This document shows, piece by piece, positions 35,576 through 44,559 of a DNA stretch of 64,000 nucleotides; within the stretch, counting starts at the first letter, position 1, and every line of letters starts with the position of its first letter. This DNA comes from an uncultured Arcanobacterium sp. GTDB lineage: Bacteria > Actinomycetota > Actinomycetes > Actinomycetales > Actinomycetaceae. The notes under the pieces were generated by a model that was given only the letters and a program-made list of their open reading frames with translations, ran no database searches and had not been told where the DNA came from. The stretch covers positions 11,806-75,805 of the forward strand of contig CAUAGM010000007.1 of the NCBI GenBank assembly GCA_958428545.1, read 5' to 3'. Made by a program: the position numbers and the translations under genes.

Positions 35576-36775
35576 ATGGATTTTTTCAAAAATACAGCCA
35601 AAATTAAGGTTGTGGGTGTTGGTGGCGGTGGCGTCAATGCTATCGACCGTATGATTCAAGATGGTCTGGCTGGTGTCGATTTCATCGCGGTGAATACGGA
35701 TGCCCAAAGTTTGGCTAAATCTGAGGCTGAAACAAAAATCGATATTGGTCGTGATGTATCTTCAGGCTTGGGTGCTGGCGCTGATCCTAGTGTGGGGCAG
35801 CGCGCAGCAGAAGAAAATATCGATCTTGTTCGAGAGACACTCCAAGATGCCGATATGGTGTTTGTGGCAGCAGGTGAAGGCGGCGGCACTGGCACAGGTG
35901 CGGCGCCTGTCGTTGCGAAAGTTGCTCGCGATCTTGGCGCTCTGACAGTCGGAGTCGTCACCCGCCCATTCGGCTTCGAAGGCACGCAGCGTATGCGCAA
36001 TGCCAATTCAGGTATTTCAGAACTGCGCGATGCTGTGGATGCGCTAATCGTGATCCCAAATGATCGTCTGCTCGAATATTCAGAGACGGATATCGGTATT
36101 ATTGAGGCGTTCCGTAAGGCAGATGAAGTGTTGCAAAACGGCGTCAGAGGTATTTCGGATCTCATCACGAATGCAGGCATCGTTAATCTCGATTTCGCTG
36201 ATGTGAAAACGATTATGAAAAATGCTGGAACTGCTCTTATGGGTCTAGGCTCAGCCACGGGAGTAGATCGTTGTTTGCGTGCCACAGAAAACGCTATTGA
36301 ATCACCGCTTCTCGAAGCGCGTATTGAAGGGGCGCATGGCGTTTTGATGCAGTTCAAGGCTGCTACGGATCTTGGTATGAGAGAATATGGGGAAGCAGCT
36401 CAGCTCGTTAAAGAGATGGTGGATCCAAATGCCAACATTATTGTCGGATTCATGCCCGATGAATCTCTCGGCGATGAGGTGTACGTTACGGTAATTGCCG
36501 CTGGTTTTGATGAGAGTAACGATTATCTGCTCGCGTCGTCAGCGCCTGCCGCTGCAAAGCATGCTGAGGCAGCACCGCTTTCTGTGCCGCGCGTTGACGA
36601 GCCGTCGGCAGATGATCTGGCACGCCAGTCCCATGTATCAGCGCCGCTTTCCGCACAGCAGGAGCAAGCTTCGCATGGATTTGCTCCCGATCCTGTGCCA
36701 GCAGTCTTCGAGGATGAAAATGAGCATAAGCGCCCAGATTTAGATATTCCTCCTTTCCTTTTCGGAGAAGACTGA
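35576..36775 (+). CDS. ftsZ: Cell division GTPase FtsZ
   Basis: FtsZ is the tubulin-like GTPase that forms the division ring. The 399-residue protein has the GVGGGGVNA nucleotide loop and the tubulin signature GEGGGTGTGAAPVVA. NDRLLEY, the T7-like NLDFADVKTIM segment, and a conserved C-terminal tail DLDIPPFLF that would bind SepF follow. Parts of the second domain (GSATGVDRC, QFKAATDLGM, GFMPDESLGD) are less like the usual actinobacterial sequence. The linker (about 320-385) is acidic. Confidence 0.98.
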   Translation: MDFFKNTAKIKVVGVGGGGVNAIDRMIQDGLAGVDFIAVNTDAQSLAKSEAETKIDIGRDVSSGLGAGADPSVGQRAAEENIDLVRETLQDADMVFVAAGEGGGTGTGAAPVVAKVARDLGALTVGVVTRPFGFEGTQRMRNANSGISELRDAVDALIVIPNDRLLEYSETDIGIIEAFRKADEVLQNGVRGISDLITNAGIVNLDFADVKTIMKNAGTALMGLGSATGVDRCLRATENAIESPLLEARIEGAHGVLMQFKAATDLGMREYGEAAQLVKEMVDPNANIIVGFMPDESLGDEVYVTVIAAGFDESNDYLLASSAPAAAKHAEAAPLSVPRVDEPSADDLARQSHVSAPLSAQQEQASHGFAPDPVPAVFEDENEHKRPDLDIPPFLFGED

Positions 36776-36876
36776 TCCCTCTATCGTCACGCAGATAGGC
36801 AACACGCCGAAGTAAATACGGCACCTTTGCCTCTGATTTTAATAGTGTAAGAAGAGCGTATGAAGGGAGCACTCTC

Positions 36877-37290
36877 ATGGGTTTTTTAGATAAACTCAGC
36901 GGTCGTGTGGCTGCATTCGATCCTGTAGATGACTATGAGTATCCAGAAGCTGAAGAGCAATATAACGACTATTACGGCGAAGAGGAAGTAGTCTCACCCA
37001 TACACTCTATAGATCAGGGTGACGTTGCTCGAATCGTTACAGTGTGGGTTGCTTCCTACAAAGAAATCCGTGATTTTGCGGTGGAATTCCGCGAAGGTTT
37101 ACCGGTGATTTTGAACCTTTCTGAGGCTCCTGATGATGAGCGTGCCCGTATCGTCGATTTTGCTCTCGGTTTGTGCTTCGGCTTGGAAGGTATGTTCTCG
37201 CGTATTTCTGAAGATGTATTTCTTTTGACGCCGCGTTCTGTGAAACTTGATTCTCGTGGTTCAGATGAGAGCCATGATTTCACACGATAG
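36877..37290 (+). CDS. sepF: SepF, FtsZ-ring membrane anchor
   Basis: The 137-residue protein has an N-terminal amphipathic helix (MGFLDKLSGRVAAF) for membrane binding and an acidic Tyr/Glu-rich linker (18-45). The SepF core (VTVWVASYKEIRDFAVEFREGLPVILNLS, then FALGLCFGLEGMFSRISEDVFLLTP) follows. SepF tethers FtsZ to the membrane in bacteria without FtsA. It follows ftsZ after about 100 bases; the ylmE-type PLP protein gene normally between them is missing. Confidence 0.95.
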   Translation: MGFLDKLSGRVAAFDPVDDYEYPEAEEQYNDYYGEEEVVSPIHSIDQGDVARIVTVWVASYKEIRDFAVEFREGLPVILNLSEAPDDERARIVDFALGLCFGLEGMFSRISEDVFLLTPRSVKLDSRGSDESHDFTR

Positions 37291-37305
37291 ATTTTAGGGT
37301 GAGAG

Positions 37306-37605
37306 TTGTACTTTATCGCAGTACTTATTTTCCAGCTGTGCAGGCTCTATACGTATGTGCTCATTGCGCGAGTAATTCTCGATTTTGTGCAGATTTTTAA
37401 GCCTGATTGGCGTCCGCAAGGTCTTATTCTCTTACTTGCCCGAGCTGTATATATTGTGACGGATCCTCCTCTTTGTTTTCTTGCGAGATATATTCCTCCG
37501 TTACGTATGGGCGGGGTTGCTTTCGATGTAGGCTTTGTAGTGCTCTATTTCGCTGTACAGCTTGTGCAGTTTGCTGCACATTTTCTTGCGGTGCTAGTGC
37601 GCTGA
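37306..37605 (+). CDS. YggT family membrane protein
   Basis: The 99-residue protein (TTG 37306 with an AGGGTGAGAG site) has two to three hydrophobic segments and the YggT pattern: LCRLYTYVLIARVILDFVQIF, then TDPPLCFLARYIPPLRMGGVAFDVGFVVLYF. It lies between sepF and wag31, as is conserved in Gram-positives. The family is linked to cell shape and division, but its precise function is unknown. Confidence 0.88.
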   Translation: MYFIAVLIFQLCRLYTYVLIARVILDFVQIFKPDWRPQGLILLLARAVYIVTDPPLCFLARYIPPLRMGGVAFDVGFVVLYFAVQLVQFAAHFLAVLVR

Positions 37606-38046
37606 GGCAGAGCTGTGCATCTATAGACTGCAAAGTCTGAGAGTGTGCGAAGTTGTCGCCCTTGCCCCCCCCCCGAGGTTTTGCTCATACAAATGGAGAA
37701 TTCTGTGCATGTGTATGGGTATTGGTGAGTGAGTATGTGCATCTAACGATGTACAGCAGGTACGAAGGATTCCAAATTTGAAACCGTCTGCAACAATCCG
37801 TGACACGTTTCAAACACCAGTTAAAAGATGGCTATGTTGTCGCTATGATCCACGAGGCTGCGTATAGAGAAGAAAGAGGGGGCTTGAAAGTTTGCTGGCT
37901 CGTTCTCTCTGGTGCAGATGTGAAAAAATGTAAAGACTGTGAAAATTTCGTAGTCTTTAACATCGCAGTGTATAAATGTGGTAATAATAGTGCTGTACAA
38001 AAGCGTGCAATGAATGCGCGCCCGATAGCGAAAATGAGGTACAACT
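37606..38046. other. Spacer upstream of wag31 with a C10 tract
   Basis: These 441 bases between yggT and wag31 have no credible gene in either strand. They contain a run of ten C at 37665-37674 and an AT-richer part (about 37920-38040) that probably holds the wag31 promoter. Confidence 0.6.
37665..37674 (+). repeat. Homopolymer tract of ten C
   Basis: A run of ten C lies in the yggT-wag31 spacer, about 370 bases before wag31. Such tracts are prone to replication slippage. No open frame that would be switched by it was recognised. Confidence 0.9.
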
Positions 38047-38640
38047 ATGGCTATGCTGACGGAACATGACGTCGTCAATATGCGCTTCAAGGAACCGCCA
38101 CGTGTCGAAAATGGCTATGACCAAGATGAAGTAGATGATTTTCTCGATCTTGTTGCAGAAACTATCGCACAATTGACGAAGAGCAAGAATGATCTGGAAG
38201 CTGAGCTTCAAGCTGCAAAGGCTCGTATTACCGAGCTTGAGCATACTGCCGGTGCCGCTCCAGCCGCGTCAGATTCTGCTGAATCATTTACCGATCCTAA
38301 TTCTGGTGAGGCTGCTAATGCGACAGGTGTTTTGGCTCTCGCACAGAAACTTCACGATGAATATGTCTCCAATGGCAAAGCTGAATCTTCGCGCATGATT
38401 AGCGAGGCGGAAGCAGAGCGCACACGTATTATCAACGAGATGAATGCTGAGCGTGATCGCATTGCTCGTGAAACAGAAGATCACAAAAACGCAGTGCTGA
38501 CGAAACTCGATGAAGATCGCATGGCGATGGAGCGCAAAATTTCCGATCTGCGTGATTTTGAGCGCGATTATCGCGGGCGTTTGAAGGGATATCTCGAGTC
38601 TTTGCTCCACAACGTCGATACGTCTGATCAGCAAAACTAA
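38047..38640 (+). CDS. wag31: DivIVA/Wag31 polar scaffold protein
   Basis: The 197-residue coiled-coil protein marks cell poles and directs polar growth in actinobacteria. The N-terminal DivIVA domain is clear (LTEHDVVNMRF, then GYDQDEVDDFLDLVAETI). A coiled coil runs to about residue 72. An Ala/Ser-rich linker (75-95) and a long second coiled coil to the C-terminus follow. It is at the normal place after yggT and is followed by a strong hairpin. Confidence 0.95.
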   Translation: MAMLTEHDVVNMRFKEPPRVENGYDQDEVDDFLDLVAETIAQLTKSKNDLEAELQAAKARITELEHTAGAAPAASDSAESFTDPNSGEAANATGVLALAQKLHDEYVSNGKAESSRMISEAEAERTRIINEMNAERDRIARETEDHKNAVLTKLDEDRMAMERKISDLRDFERDYRGRLKGYLESLLHNVDTSDQQN

Positions 38641-38683
38641 TTCTTTTTCTTGCGTGGGCAGTAGTTCACGTATAAAAATTTTC

Positions 38684-38725
38684 AGATGCCCCGAGCTGAA
38701 CCGTATGGTTTAGCTCGGGGCATCT
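38684..38725 (+). terminator. Hairpin terminator between wag31 and lspA
   Basis: A 19-bp stem (38684-38702 with 38707-38725, one G-U pair; outer part AGATGCCCCGAGCT) closes on a four-base loop GTAT. No clear T run follows, so it may act as a barrier or attenuator for lspA, which starts 28 bases later. Confidence 0.75.
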
Positions 38726-38752
38726 GGCATATCTGTGTATCCTTAGAGAGTG

Positions 38753-39478
38753 ATGAAAACAAAACAACAGTTGGTGCTTGTGTGGCTCCTCGTCTGCGTG
38801 CTTGTGCTTCTCGATCAGATCACAAAAAACTGGGCAGTTGCAGCATTGGGTTCGCAGCAGCGTATGATTCTTGGAAACCTTCTTTCGTTTAAGCTTGTCT
38901 ATAATTCTGGAGCGGCATTTTCTCTTGGTGCTAATACCACATGGATATTCACTCTTATTGCTTTTGCGGCATGTGTTGCTCTTCCGATACTCATGTGGCG
39001 CTCTCGCCGCTTTTCTTCTCGCCTCATACTCGGTGTGATATGGGCTGGTGCTCTCGGCAATCTTATTGACCGCCTATTTCGCGCGCCTGGATACGGGCAA
39101 GGGCACGTCGTTGATTTCATCAACTACTGTGATTTTTTTGTAGGCAACGTAGCTGATATTGAGCTTGTTGTTGGAGCTGCCGGCCTTATTCTCATGGAAT
39201 TCTTTCTATCTCGCTCACAGCAGGAGCCATCTGCTGGGCAAATAGGCGGGGAGGGTTCTGATCACAGCATGTGCAGTGAGAGCAAGCGCGTTGAAATAGT
39301 GAGCACTCACAAGAGCGATTCTGAGCCAAAATGTAGCGATGCTTCAACACATACTCAGAGAGTTCCTGCTGAGGATGCGTACGCAGAGACTGCGTCTGTT
39401 GAGAGTATGCGCACGGATCTAAAGATACATCGCGGCAGTGATGCCGATATGTTCTCAGAGGATTATTCACATGAGTAA
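38753..39478 (+). CDS. lspA: Lipoprotein signal peptidase LspA
   Basis: LspA cleaves prolipoprotein signal peptides; MetQ in this window would be a substrate. Four membrane helices and the family motifs DQITKNW, VYNSGAAFSLG, AGALGNLIDRLFR and GHVVDFINY (catalytic aspartates) are present in the first 155 residues. The protein then has an unusual hydrophilic Ser/His/Glu-rich tail of about 85 residues. ATG 38753 was chosen (GTG 38750 adjacent). Its last 8 bases overlap rluD. Confidence 0.93.
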   Translation: MKTKQQLVLVWLLVCVLVLLDQITKNWAVAALGSQQRMILGNLLSFKLVYNSGAAFSLGANTTWIFTLIAFAACVALPILMWRSRRFSSRLILGVIWAGALGNLIDRLFRAPGYGQGHVVDFINYCDFFVGNVADIELVVGAAGLILMEFFLSRSQQEPSAGQIGGEGSDHSMCSESKRVEIVSTHKSDSEPKCSDASTHTQRVPAEDAYAETASVESMRTDLKIHRGSDADMFSEDYSHE

Positions 39479-40400
39479 ACGGGTGTATGCAGTACCGCCA
39501 GATTTTGTGGGTGAGCGGCTCGATATTGTTCTTTCAAGTATGACGGGTCTATCCCGTTCTTCCGTTAAGAACCTCATTGATATCGGATGTGTGTGGGCAG
39601 ATGGAGCTGCGGTTAATAAAGCCTCGCAGCGTGTGCTCGCCAATCAGCTGCTTGAAATTGAGTTGGTGACGCCAGCTCCCTGCGAACCTCGTCCAACACC
39701 TGTTGAAGGGCTTGCCGTTATCTATGAAGATGACGATCTTGTCGTGGTAGATAAGCCAGCGGGAGTGGCAGCGCATCCCTCTCTTAATTTTGAAGGGCCA
39801 GATGTTTTAGGTGCTCTGCTCGCTTCTGGGCGGCGTCTGAGCGAGTATGGTCCGCCTGAACGAAAAGGAATTGTGCATCGTCTCGATGTGGGGACGACAG
39901 GTTGTATGGTGATCGCCAAGTCTGAGCTGGCGTATTCGGTGTTGAAGCAAGCATTTCGAGATAGAACCGTCACCAAAATATATCATGCGCTCGTGCAGGG
40001 GCATCCAGATCCTTTGAGTGGCACAATTGAGGCGCCGATTGTGCGTGATCGTCGGCATGAATGGAAAATGGCAATCGGGGAGAGCGGCAAGCATTCCGTC
40101 ACTCACTACGATACGCTTGAGGTTATGCCTGGAGCTGCGTTGCTCAATGTGCATTTAGAGACGGGGCGCACTCATCAGATTCGCGTACACATGGCCGCAA
40201 TCCATCATCCTTGTGTGGGCGATGATATGTATGGAGCTGATAGTAGGCTTAGTGCGCGCATTGGATTATCTCGTCAATGGCTTCATGCTGTGACGTTAGG
40301 GTTTACTCATCCGCGCAGCCGAGAATTTGTGGAATTTCATTCTGCTTATCCGTATGATCTTCAGCACGCGCTCGATAGTATGCGTGTATGTGCCCAGTAG
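39471..40400 (+). CDS. rluD: RluA/RluD-family 23S rRNA pseudouridine synthase
   Basis: The 309-residue protein has an N-terminal S4 RNA-binding domain (GERLDIVLSSMTGLSRSSVKNLID). The pseudouridine synthase domain follows, with the catalytic motif GIVHRLDVGTTG (Asp; usually HRLDxxTSG) and ETGRTHQIRVHMAAI. It follows lspA as in many bacteria; the start is ATG 39471, inside the lspA end. RluD-type is the most likely specificity, but substrates cannot be read from sequence. Confidence 0.9.
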   Translation: MSKRVYAVPPDFVGERLDIVLSSMTGLSRSSVKNLIDIGCVWADGAAVNKASQRVLANQLLEIELVTPAPCEPRPTPVEGLAVIYEDDDLVVVDKPAGVAAHPSLNFEGPDVLGALLASGRRLSEYGPPERKGIVHRLDVGTTGCMVIAKSELAYSVLKQAFRDRTVTKIYHALVQGHPDPLSGTIEAPIVRDRRHEWKMAIGESGKHSVTHYDTLEVMPGAALLNVHLETGRTHQIRVHMAAIHHPCVGDDMYGADSRLSARIGLSRQWLHAVTLGFTHPRSREFVEFHSAYPYDLQHALDSMRVCAQ

Positions 40401-40460
40401 TGGCAAACAGGCGATAAGTGCTTCTATTTTTCGGTATTTTTATCCAAGAGGCTTTGTAAA

Positions 40461-43400
40461 GTGGTAGGTATGAAGGCGACAAACGATTTTGCTCATTTGC
40501 ATGTGCACACCGATTATTCTTTGCTGGATGGCGCTGCAAAAATTCAGAAACTTGTGAACGAAGTAGCTGCGCAGGAGCAGAGCGCTGTAGCAATTACGGA
40601 TCATGGCTATCTGTTTGGTGCCTATGATTTTTGGCGTACAGCAAAAAAAGCTGGGGTGAAGCCGATTATTGGTTTAGAGGCATATATGACTCCCGGTACC
40701 TCGCGTTTTGATCGTACTCGCGTGCACTGGGGGCGTAGTGATCAGCGTGCCGATGACGTCTCTGCTTCAGGGGCCTACACGCATATGACGCTGCTGAGCG
40801 AAAACAATACGGGCATGCATAATCTTTTCCGTATCGGTTCGAGAGCGTCGCTCGATGGTCAGTTTGGAAAATGGCCGCGTATGGATAGAGATCTGCTAGA
40901 GACCTATCATAAAGGGCTGATTGGTACGGCTGGATGCCCGTCGGGGGAGATTCAGACAAGACTTCGTCTAGGGCAGAAAGAGGAGGCATACAAGGCTGCT
41001 GGAGAGCTTCAAGATATTTTCGGCAAAGATAATTTCTTTGTGGAGCTTATGGATCACGGTATCGAGATTGAAAAGCGAGTGCAGCAGGATCTTATCGAAT
41101 TAGCACGGGCTATCGGTGCGCCAATTATTGCCACAAACGATTCGCATTACGTGAGGCGTGAGGACAACCATGTGCAAGACGCCATGCTGTGTATTAACTC
41201 TGGATCTACTCTTAACGATCCTAATCGTTTTAAATTTGATGGCGAGGGCTATTATTTGCGCTCAACTGAGGAAATGAACCGTCTATTTGAGGATCTTCCT
41301 GAGGCGTGTGCTAATACTTTGCTCATTGCGGAGCGTTGTAACGTCAGTTTCCAGACGACGAATGAAGGCGCAAACTATATGCCGAGTTTCCCTGTGCCTG
41401 AGGGAGAAGATGAAACCTCGTGGTTTATTCGTGAAGTTGAGAGGGGCTTGCACGAGCGTTTCGGAGAGGTCATTCCCGATCATGTGCGAACGCGCGCAGA
41501 TTATGAGGTGGGCGTGATTGTACAGATGGGATTTCCTGGATACTTCTTGGTGGTTGCAGATTATATTGATTGGGCGCGCACAAGCGGGATTAGAGTTGGT
41601 CCTGGGCGTGGTTCGGGAGCTGGATCGATGGTGGCGTATGCCCTTGGGATCACTCAGCTTGATCCAATTAAGCACGATCTCCTCTTTGAACGTTTTTTGA
41701 ATCCTGAGCGTGTGAGTATGCCGGATATCGATGTAGATTTTGACGATCGTCGGCGCCCGGAAGTTATTCAGTATGTTGAAGAAAAATACGGGAAAGATAA
41801 AGTTTCACAGGTTGTCACATTCGGCACGATTAAAGCGAAACAAGCTCTTAAAGATTCTGCTCGCGTATTGGGTTATCCTTTCGAGATGGGGGATCGGCTC
41901 ACGAAAGCTATGCCGCCTGCAGTGATGGGTAAAGATATTCCTGTGAACGAAATGTTCAATAAGGAGCATTCACGCTATGCGGAGGCCACAGAGTTTCGCA
42001 GCTTGATCGAAAGTGATGGGGATGCTCGAAAAGTTTATGATCTGGCGACTGGTCTGGAGGGGCTGGTGCGTCAGACTGGTGTGCATGCGTGTGCCGTCAT
42101 TATGAGTAGTGAGCCGCTCACTGACGTTATCCCTGTGATGCTCAATGCTAAAGATAATATTGTGCTCACGCAGTTCGAATACCCGCAGTGCGAGGAACTT
42201 GGTCTGATTAAGATGGATTTTTTAGGCCTATCAAACCTCACGACTATCAATGATACTTTGCTCAATGTGGCAGCAAACGGCGCTGAAGCTCCCGATATTG
42301 ATAATGTGGCTCTCGATGATCCGCTCACATTTGAACTTCTTGGACGCGGTGAGACGCTGGGCGTGTTTCAGCTTGAAGGCAGCGGTATGCGTACCCTTCT
42401 CAAGCAGATGAAAGCAGACTGTTTTGATGATATTTCTGCTGTTTCTGCGCTCTATCGTCCAGGGCCGATGGGTGCAAATTCGCATACTAACTATGCGTTG
42501 CGAAAAACTGGTATGCAGGAGATAACTCCGATTCACCCAGAACTTGCCGAACCGCTTAAAGATATTCTCTCAGGCACATACGGTCTTATCGTCTTCCAAG
42601 AGCAGGTGATGAAAATTGCTCAGAAAGTTGCGAGTTTCTCCCTTGGGCAAGCCGATATGCTGCGTAAAGCTATGGGTAAGAAAAAGGCTGATGTACTGGC
42701 AAAGCAGTTTGATGGTTTTGCTGCTGGCATGCGCGAGAATGGTTATTCGCCAGAGTGCATTCAAACACTGTGGGATATTCTCGTGCCCTTTGCATCTTAT
42801 GCGTTTAATAAATCTCATTCAGAAGCGTATGCTCTCGTTGCCTATCAAACGGCATATCTTAAGGCACATCACCCTGTAGAGTTTATGGCAGCGCTGCTTG
42901 CAACAAACAAAGGCAAAGTAGATAAAATTGCGGCATATCTTGCTGAATGCCGTCGCATGGGGATTGCCGTTCTCGTGCCTGATGTGAATGAATCTCGAGC
43001 CAACTATTGGGCGATTGGCGATGAAATTCGTGTAGGCTTGAGCGGTGTTAAAAACGTCGGGGCAGCTGTTGTTGATGCTATTATTCAAGCCCGTGAAGAA
43101 AAAGGTACTTTTACAAGTTTTCAAGATTTCTTAGATAAAGTTCCTGTGCAGGTGTGCAATAAACGCGCGCTTGAGTGTCTCATTAAAGCTGGTGCTTTCG
43201 ATTCCTTAGGTAATACACGCCGATCATTGCTCAGCGTTATGGAAGACGCTGTTGATGCTGTGGTTCCTATTAAACGTAACGAAGCTGCTGGGCAGTTTGA
43301 TCTCTTTGGTGGTTTAGGAGCAGATCGGGAGTGTACGTTTAGCGTTGAGGTGCCAGATCTTCCCGATTGGGAGAAGCGCCAAAAGCTCAATATTGAGCGA

Positions 43401-44006
43401 GAAATGCTCGGGCTGTACGTCTCTGATCATCCTCTCTCCGATATGTCGGCAGTGCTCGATAGGGTGGCTGATACGACTGTGGTTCAGCTCCTCGATGACG
43501 AGCAAATTGCTGATGGGCAGCCCGTGGTGATTGCAGGGCTTATTTCTTCTGTGCAGACGCGAATTGCAAAGAAGAGCGGAAAAGTGTGGGCAACTATCGA
43601 TATTGAGGATCTTACTGGATCGACGTCAGTAAACGTTTTTACGAAGACGTACGAAAAAGTAGCGTCTTTACTCACTCAGGATTCAGTGGTGATTGTGCAT
43701 GGGCGTGTCGGCATACGTGATGGTGCTGTGAGCTTATCGGCGCAGTCGATTGAGCTGGCTCCTGTGGAATATGATGCGAACGCACCTGTGAATATCCGTA
43801 TCTATGAGCGTCTGTGTACGCCTGAGCTGATGATGCGTTTGGGTGAGGTACTTAGGCAATACCCAGGATCTGCGCCGATGAGGATTCACGTGGTGCAACG
43901 AGACAAGACGAGTATTGTGGAGCTTGATTCACGTTTTTCAGTCAATGCAAGCAGCTCGCTGTGTGCAGATCTTAAAGTGCTGCTTGGGCGTGATTGTCTC
44001 GTGTAG
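40461..44006 (+). CDS. dnaE: DNA polymerase III alpha subunit
   Basis: This is the 1181-residue replicative polymerase. It has an N-terminal PHP domain (HLHVHTDYSLLDGA), palm motifs with catalytic aspartates (PDIDVDFDDRRRPEV), and the tandem GPGRGSGAGS segment. YRPGPMGANSH, a helix-hairpin-helix region and a C-terminal OB fold (QPVVIAGLISSV, near residue 1015) follow. The start is GTG 40461 (AAGAGG site) or ATG 40470. Its 3' end overlaps the zur gene on the other strand by 35 bases. Confidence 0.97.
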   Translation: MVGMKATNDFAHLHVHTDYSLLDGAAKIQKLVNEVAAQEQSAVAITDHGYLFGAYDFWRTAKKAGVKPIIGLEAYMTPGTSRFDRTRVHWGRSDQRADDVSASGAYTHMTLLSENNTGMHNLFRIGSRASLDGQFGKWPRMDRDLLETYHKGLIGTAGCPSGEIQTRLRLGQKEEAYKAAGELQDIFGKDNFFVELMDHGIEIEKRVQQDLIELARAIGAPIIATNDSHYVRREDNHVQDAMLCINSGSTLNDPNRFKFDGEGYYLRSTEEMNRLFEDLPEACANTLLIAERCNVSFQTTNEGANYMPSFPVPEGEDETSWFIREVERGLHERFGEVIPDHVRTRADYEVGVIVQMGFPGYFLVVADYIDWARTSGIRVGPGRGSGAGSMVAYALGITQLDPIKHDLLFERFLNPERVSMPDIDVDFDDRRRPEVIQYVEEKYGKDKVSQVVTFGTIKAKQALKDSARVLGYPFEMGDRLTKAMPPAVMGKDIPVNEMFNKEHSRYAEATEFRSLIESDGDARKVYDLATGLEGLVRQTGVHACAVIMSSEPLTDVIPVMLNAKDNIVLTQFEYPQCEELGLIKMDFLGLSNLTTINDTLLNVAANGAEAPDIDNVALDDPLTFELLGRGETLGVFQLEGSGMRTLLKQMKADCFDDISAVSALYRPGPMGANSHTNYALRKTGMQEITPIHPELAEPLKDILSGTYGLIVFQEQVMKIAQKVASFSLGQADMLRKAMGKKKADVLAKQFDGFAAGMRENGYSPECIQTLWDILVPFASYAFNKSHSEAYALVAYQTAYLKAHHPVEFMAALLATNKGKVDKIAAYLAECRRMGIAVLVPDVNESRANYWAIGDEIRVGLSGVKNVGAAVVDAIIQAREEKGTFTSFQDFLDKVPVQVCNKRALECLIKAGAFDSLGNTRRSLLSVMEDAVDAVVPIKRNEAAGQFDLFGGLGADRECTFSVEVPDLPDWEKRQKLNIEREMLGLYVSDHPLSDMSAVLDRVADTTVVQLLDDEQIADGQPVVIAGLISSVQTRIAKKSGKVWATIDIEDLTGSTSVNVFTKTYEKVASLLTQDSVVIVHGRVGIRDGAVSLSAQSIELAPVEYDANAPVNIRIYERLCTPELMMRLGEVLRQYPGSAPMRIHVVQRDKTSIVELDSRFSVNASSSLCADLKVLLGRDCLV

Positions 44007-44385
44007 AGCAGGAACTGCATAAACCGTACAGTTCTAGAGAATGGCGGACATCGGTAAAACCATACATACGTGCAATGGACTGAGCCCATGTTTCTACCGA
44101 TTCTGCTTCGATATCTTGCGTAGTTCCGCACGATCTGCAGATGAGATGATGGTGATGTTGCTCGCTGCTGCAGTAGCGAAACAGCTGAATGTCGGAATCT
44201 TCAACGCGAACAACGTCTACATCGTCACTAGCGGCAAGAGCCTGCAAATTGCGGTAGACGGTTGCTAGACCGATGCGCGTTCCATTTTTTGTGAGTCGCT
44301 CATGCAAATCTTGAGCAGAGACGAAGCTCTGGTCTTCTTTGAGAGCTTCCATAATTGCTGCGCGTTGGCGGGTCATTCTTTGCAT
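43972..44385 (-). CDS. zur: Fur-family regulator, probably zinc uptake regulator Zur
   Basis: The 137-residue metalloregulator has a winged helix (MTRQRAAIMEALKEDQSFVSAQDLHERL, ATVYRNLQAL). The metal-binding region includes HHHHLICRSCG and a second CSSC pair near the C-terminus. The neighbouring znuB-type permease gene makes zinc the likely effector. ATG 44385 follows AAGGAG. The 3' end overlaps dnaE tail to tail. Confidence 0.85.
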   Translation of the reverse strand: MQRMTRQRAAIMEALKEDQSFVSAQDLHERLTKNGTRIGLATVYRNLQALAASDDVDVVRVEDSDIQLFRYCSSEQHHHHLICRSCGTTQDIEAESVETWAQSIARMYGFTDVRHSLELYGLCSSCSTRDNHAQAAL

Positions 44386-44488
44386 AGCACTCCTTCTTTA
44401 TTCTCATTATGGCATAGTTAATGAGAAGGTGCGTTAGAAATTGTGAGAATATGCCGCTAAGGCATAGCGCATAGATGCGTTATATTTT

Positions 44489-44555
44489 AGGCTTGCCGTA
44501 TGCCTTTATTCCTTAGGCTTGCACATGCCTTTATGTTTTAGGCGTGCACATGCCT
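44489..44555 (+). repeat. Three tandem near-palindromes AGGC-TTGCACAT-GCCT
   Basis: AGGCTTGCCGTATGCCT (44489-44505), AGGCTTGCACATGCCT (44515-44530) and AGGCGTGCACATGCCT (44540-44555) are spaced 25-26 bases apart. Each has AGGC/GCCT ends that can pair. They lie between the end of the znuB pseudogene and the zur start, so they could be an operator array for zur, a REP-like element or a termination region. Confidence 0.7.
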
Positions 44556-44559
44556 CGTG

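Noticed and set aside
37800..38069. Plus-strand open frame of 89 codons upstream of wag31
   Set aside because: It overlaps the wag31 start, has no ribosome site and no recognisable sequence pattern; it is more likely promoter and leader DNA.
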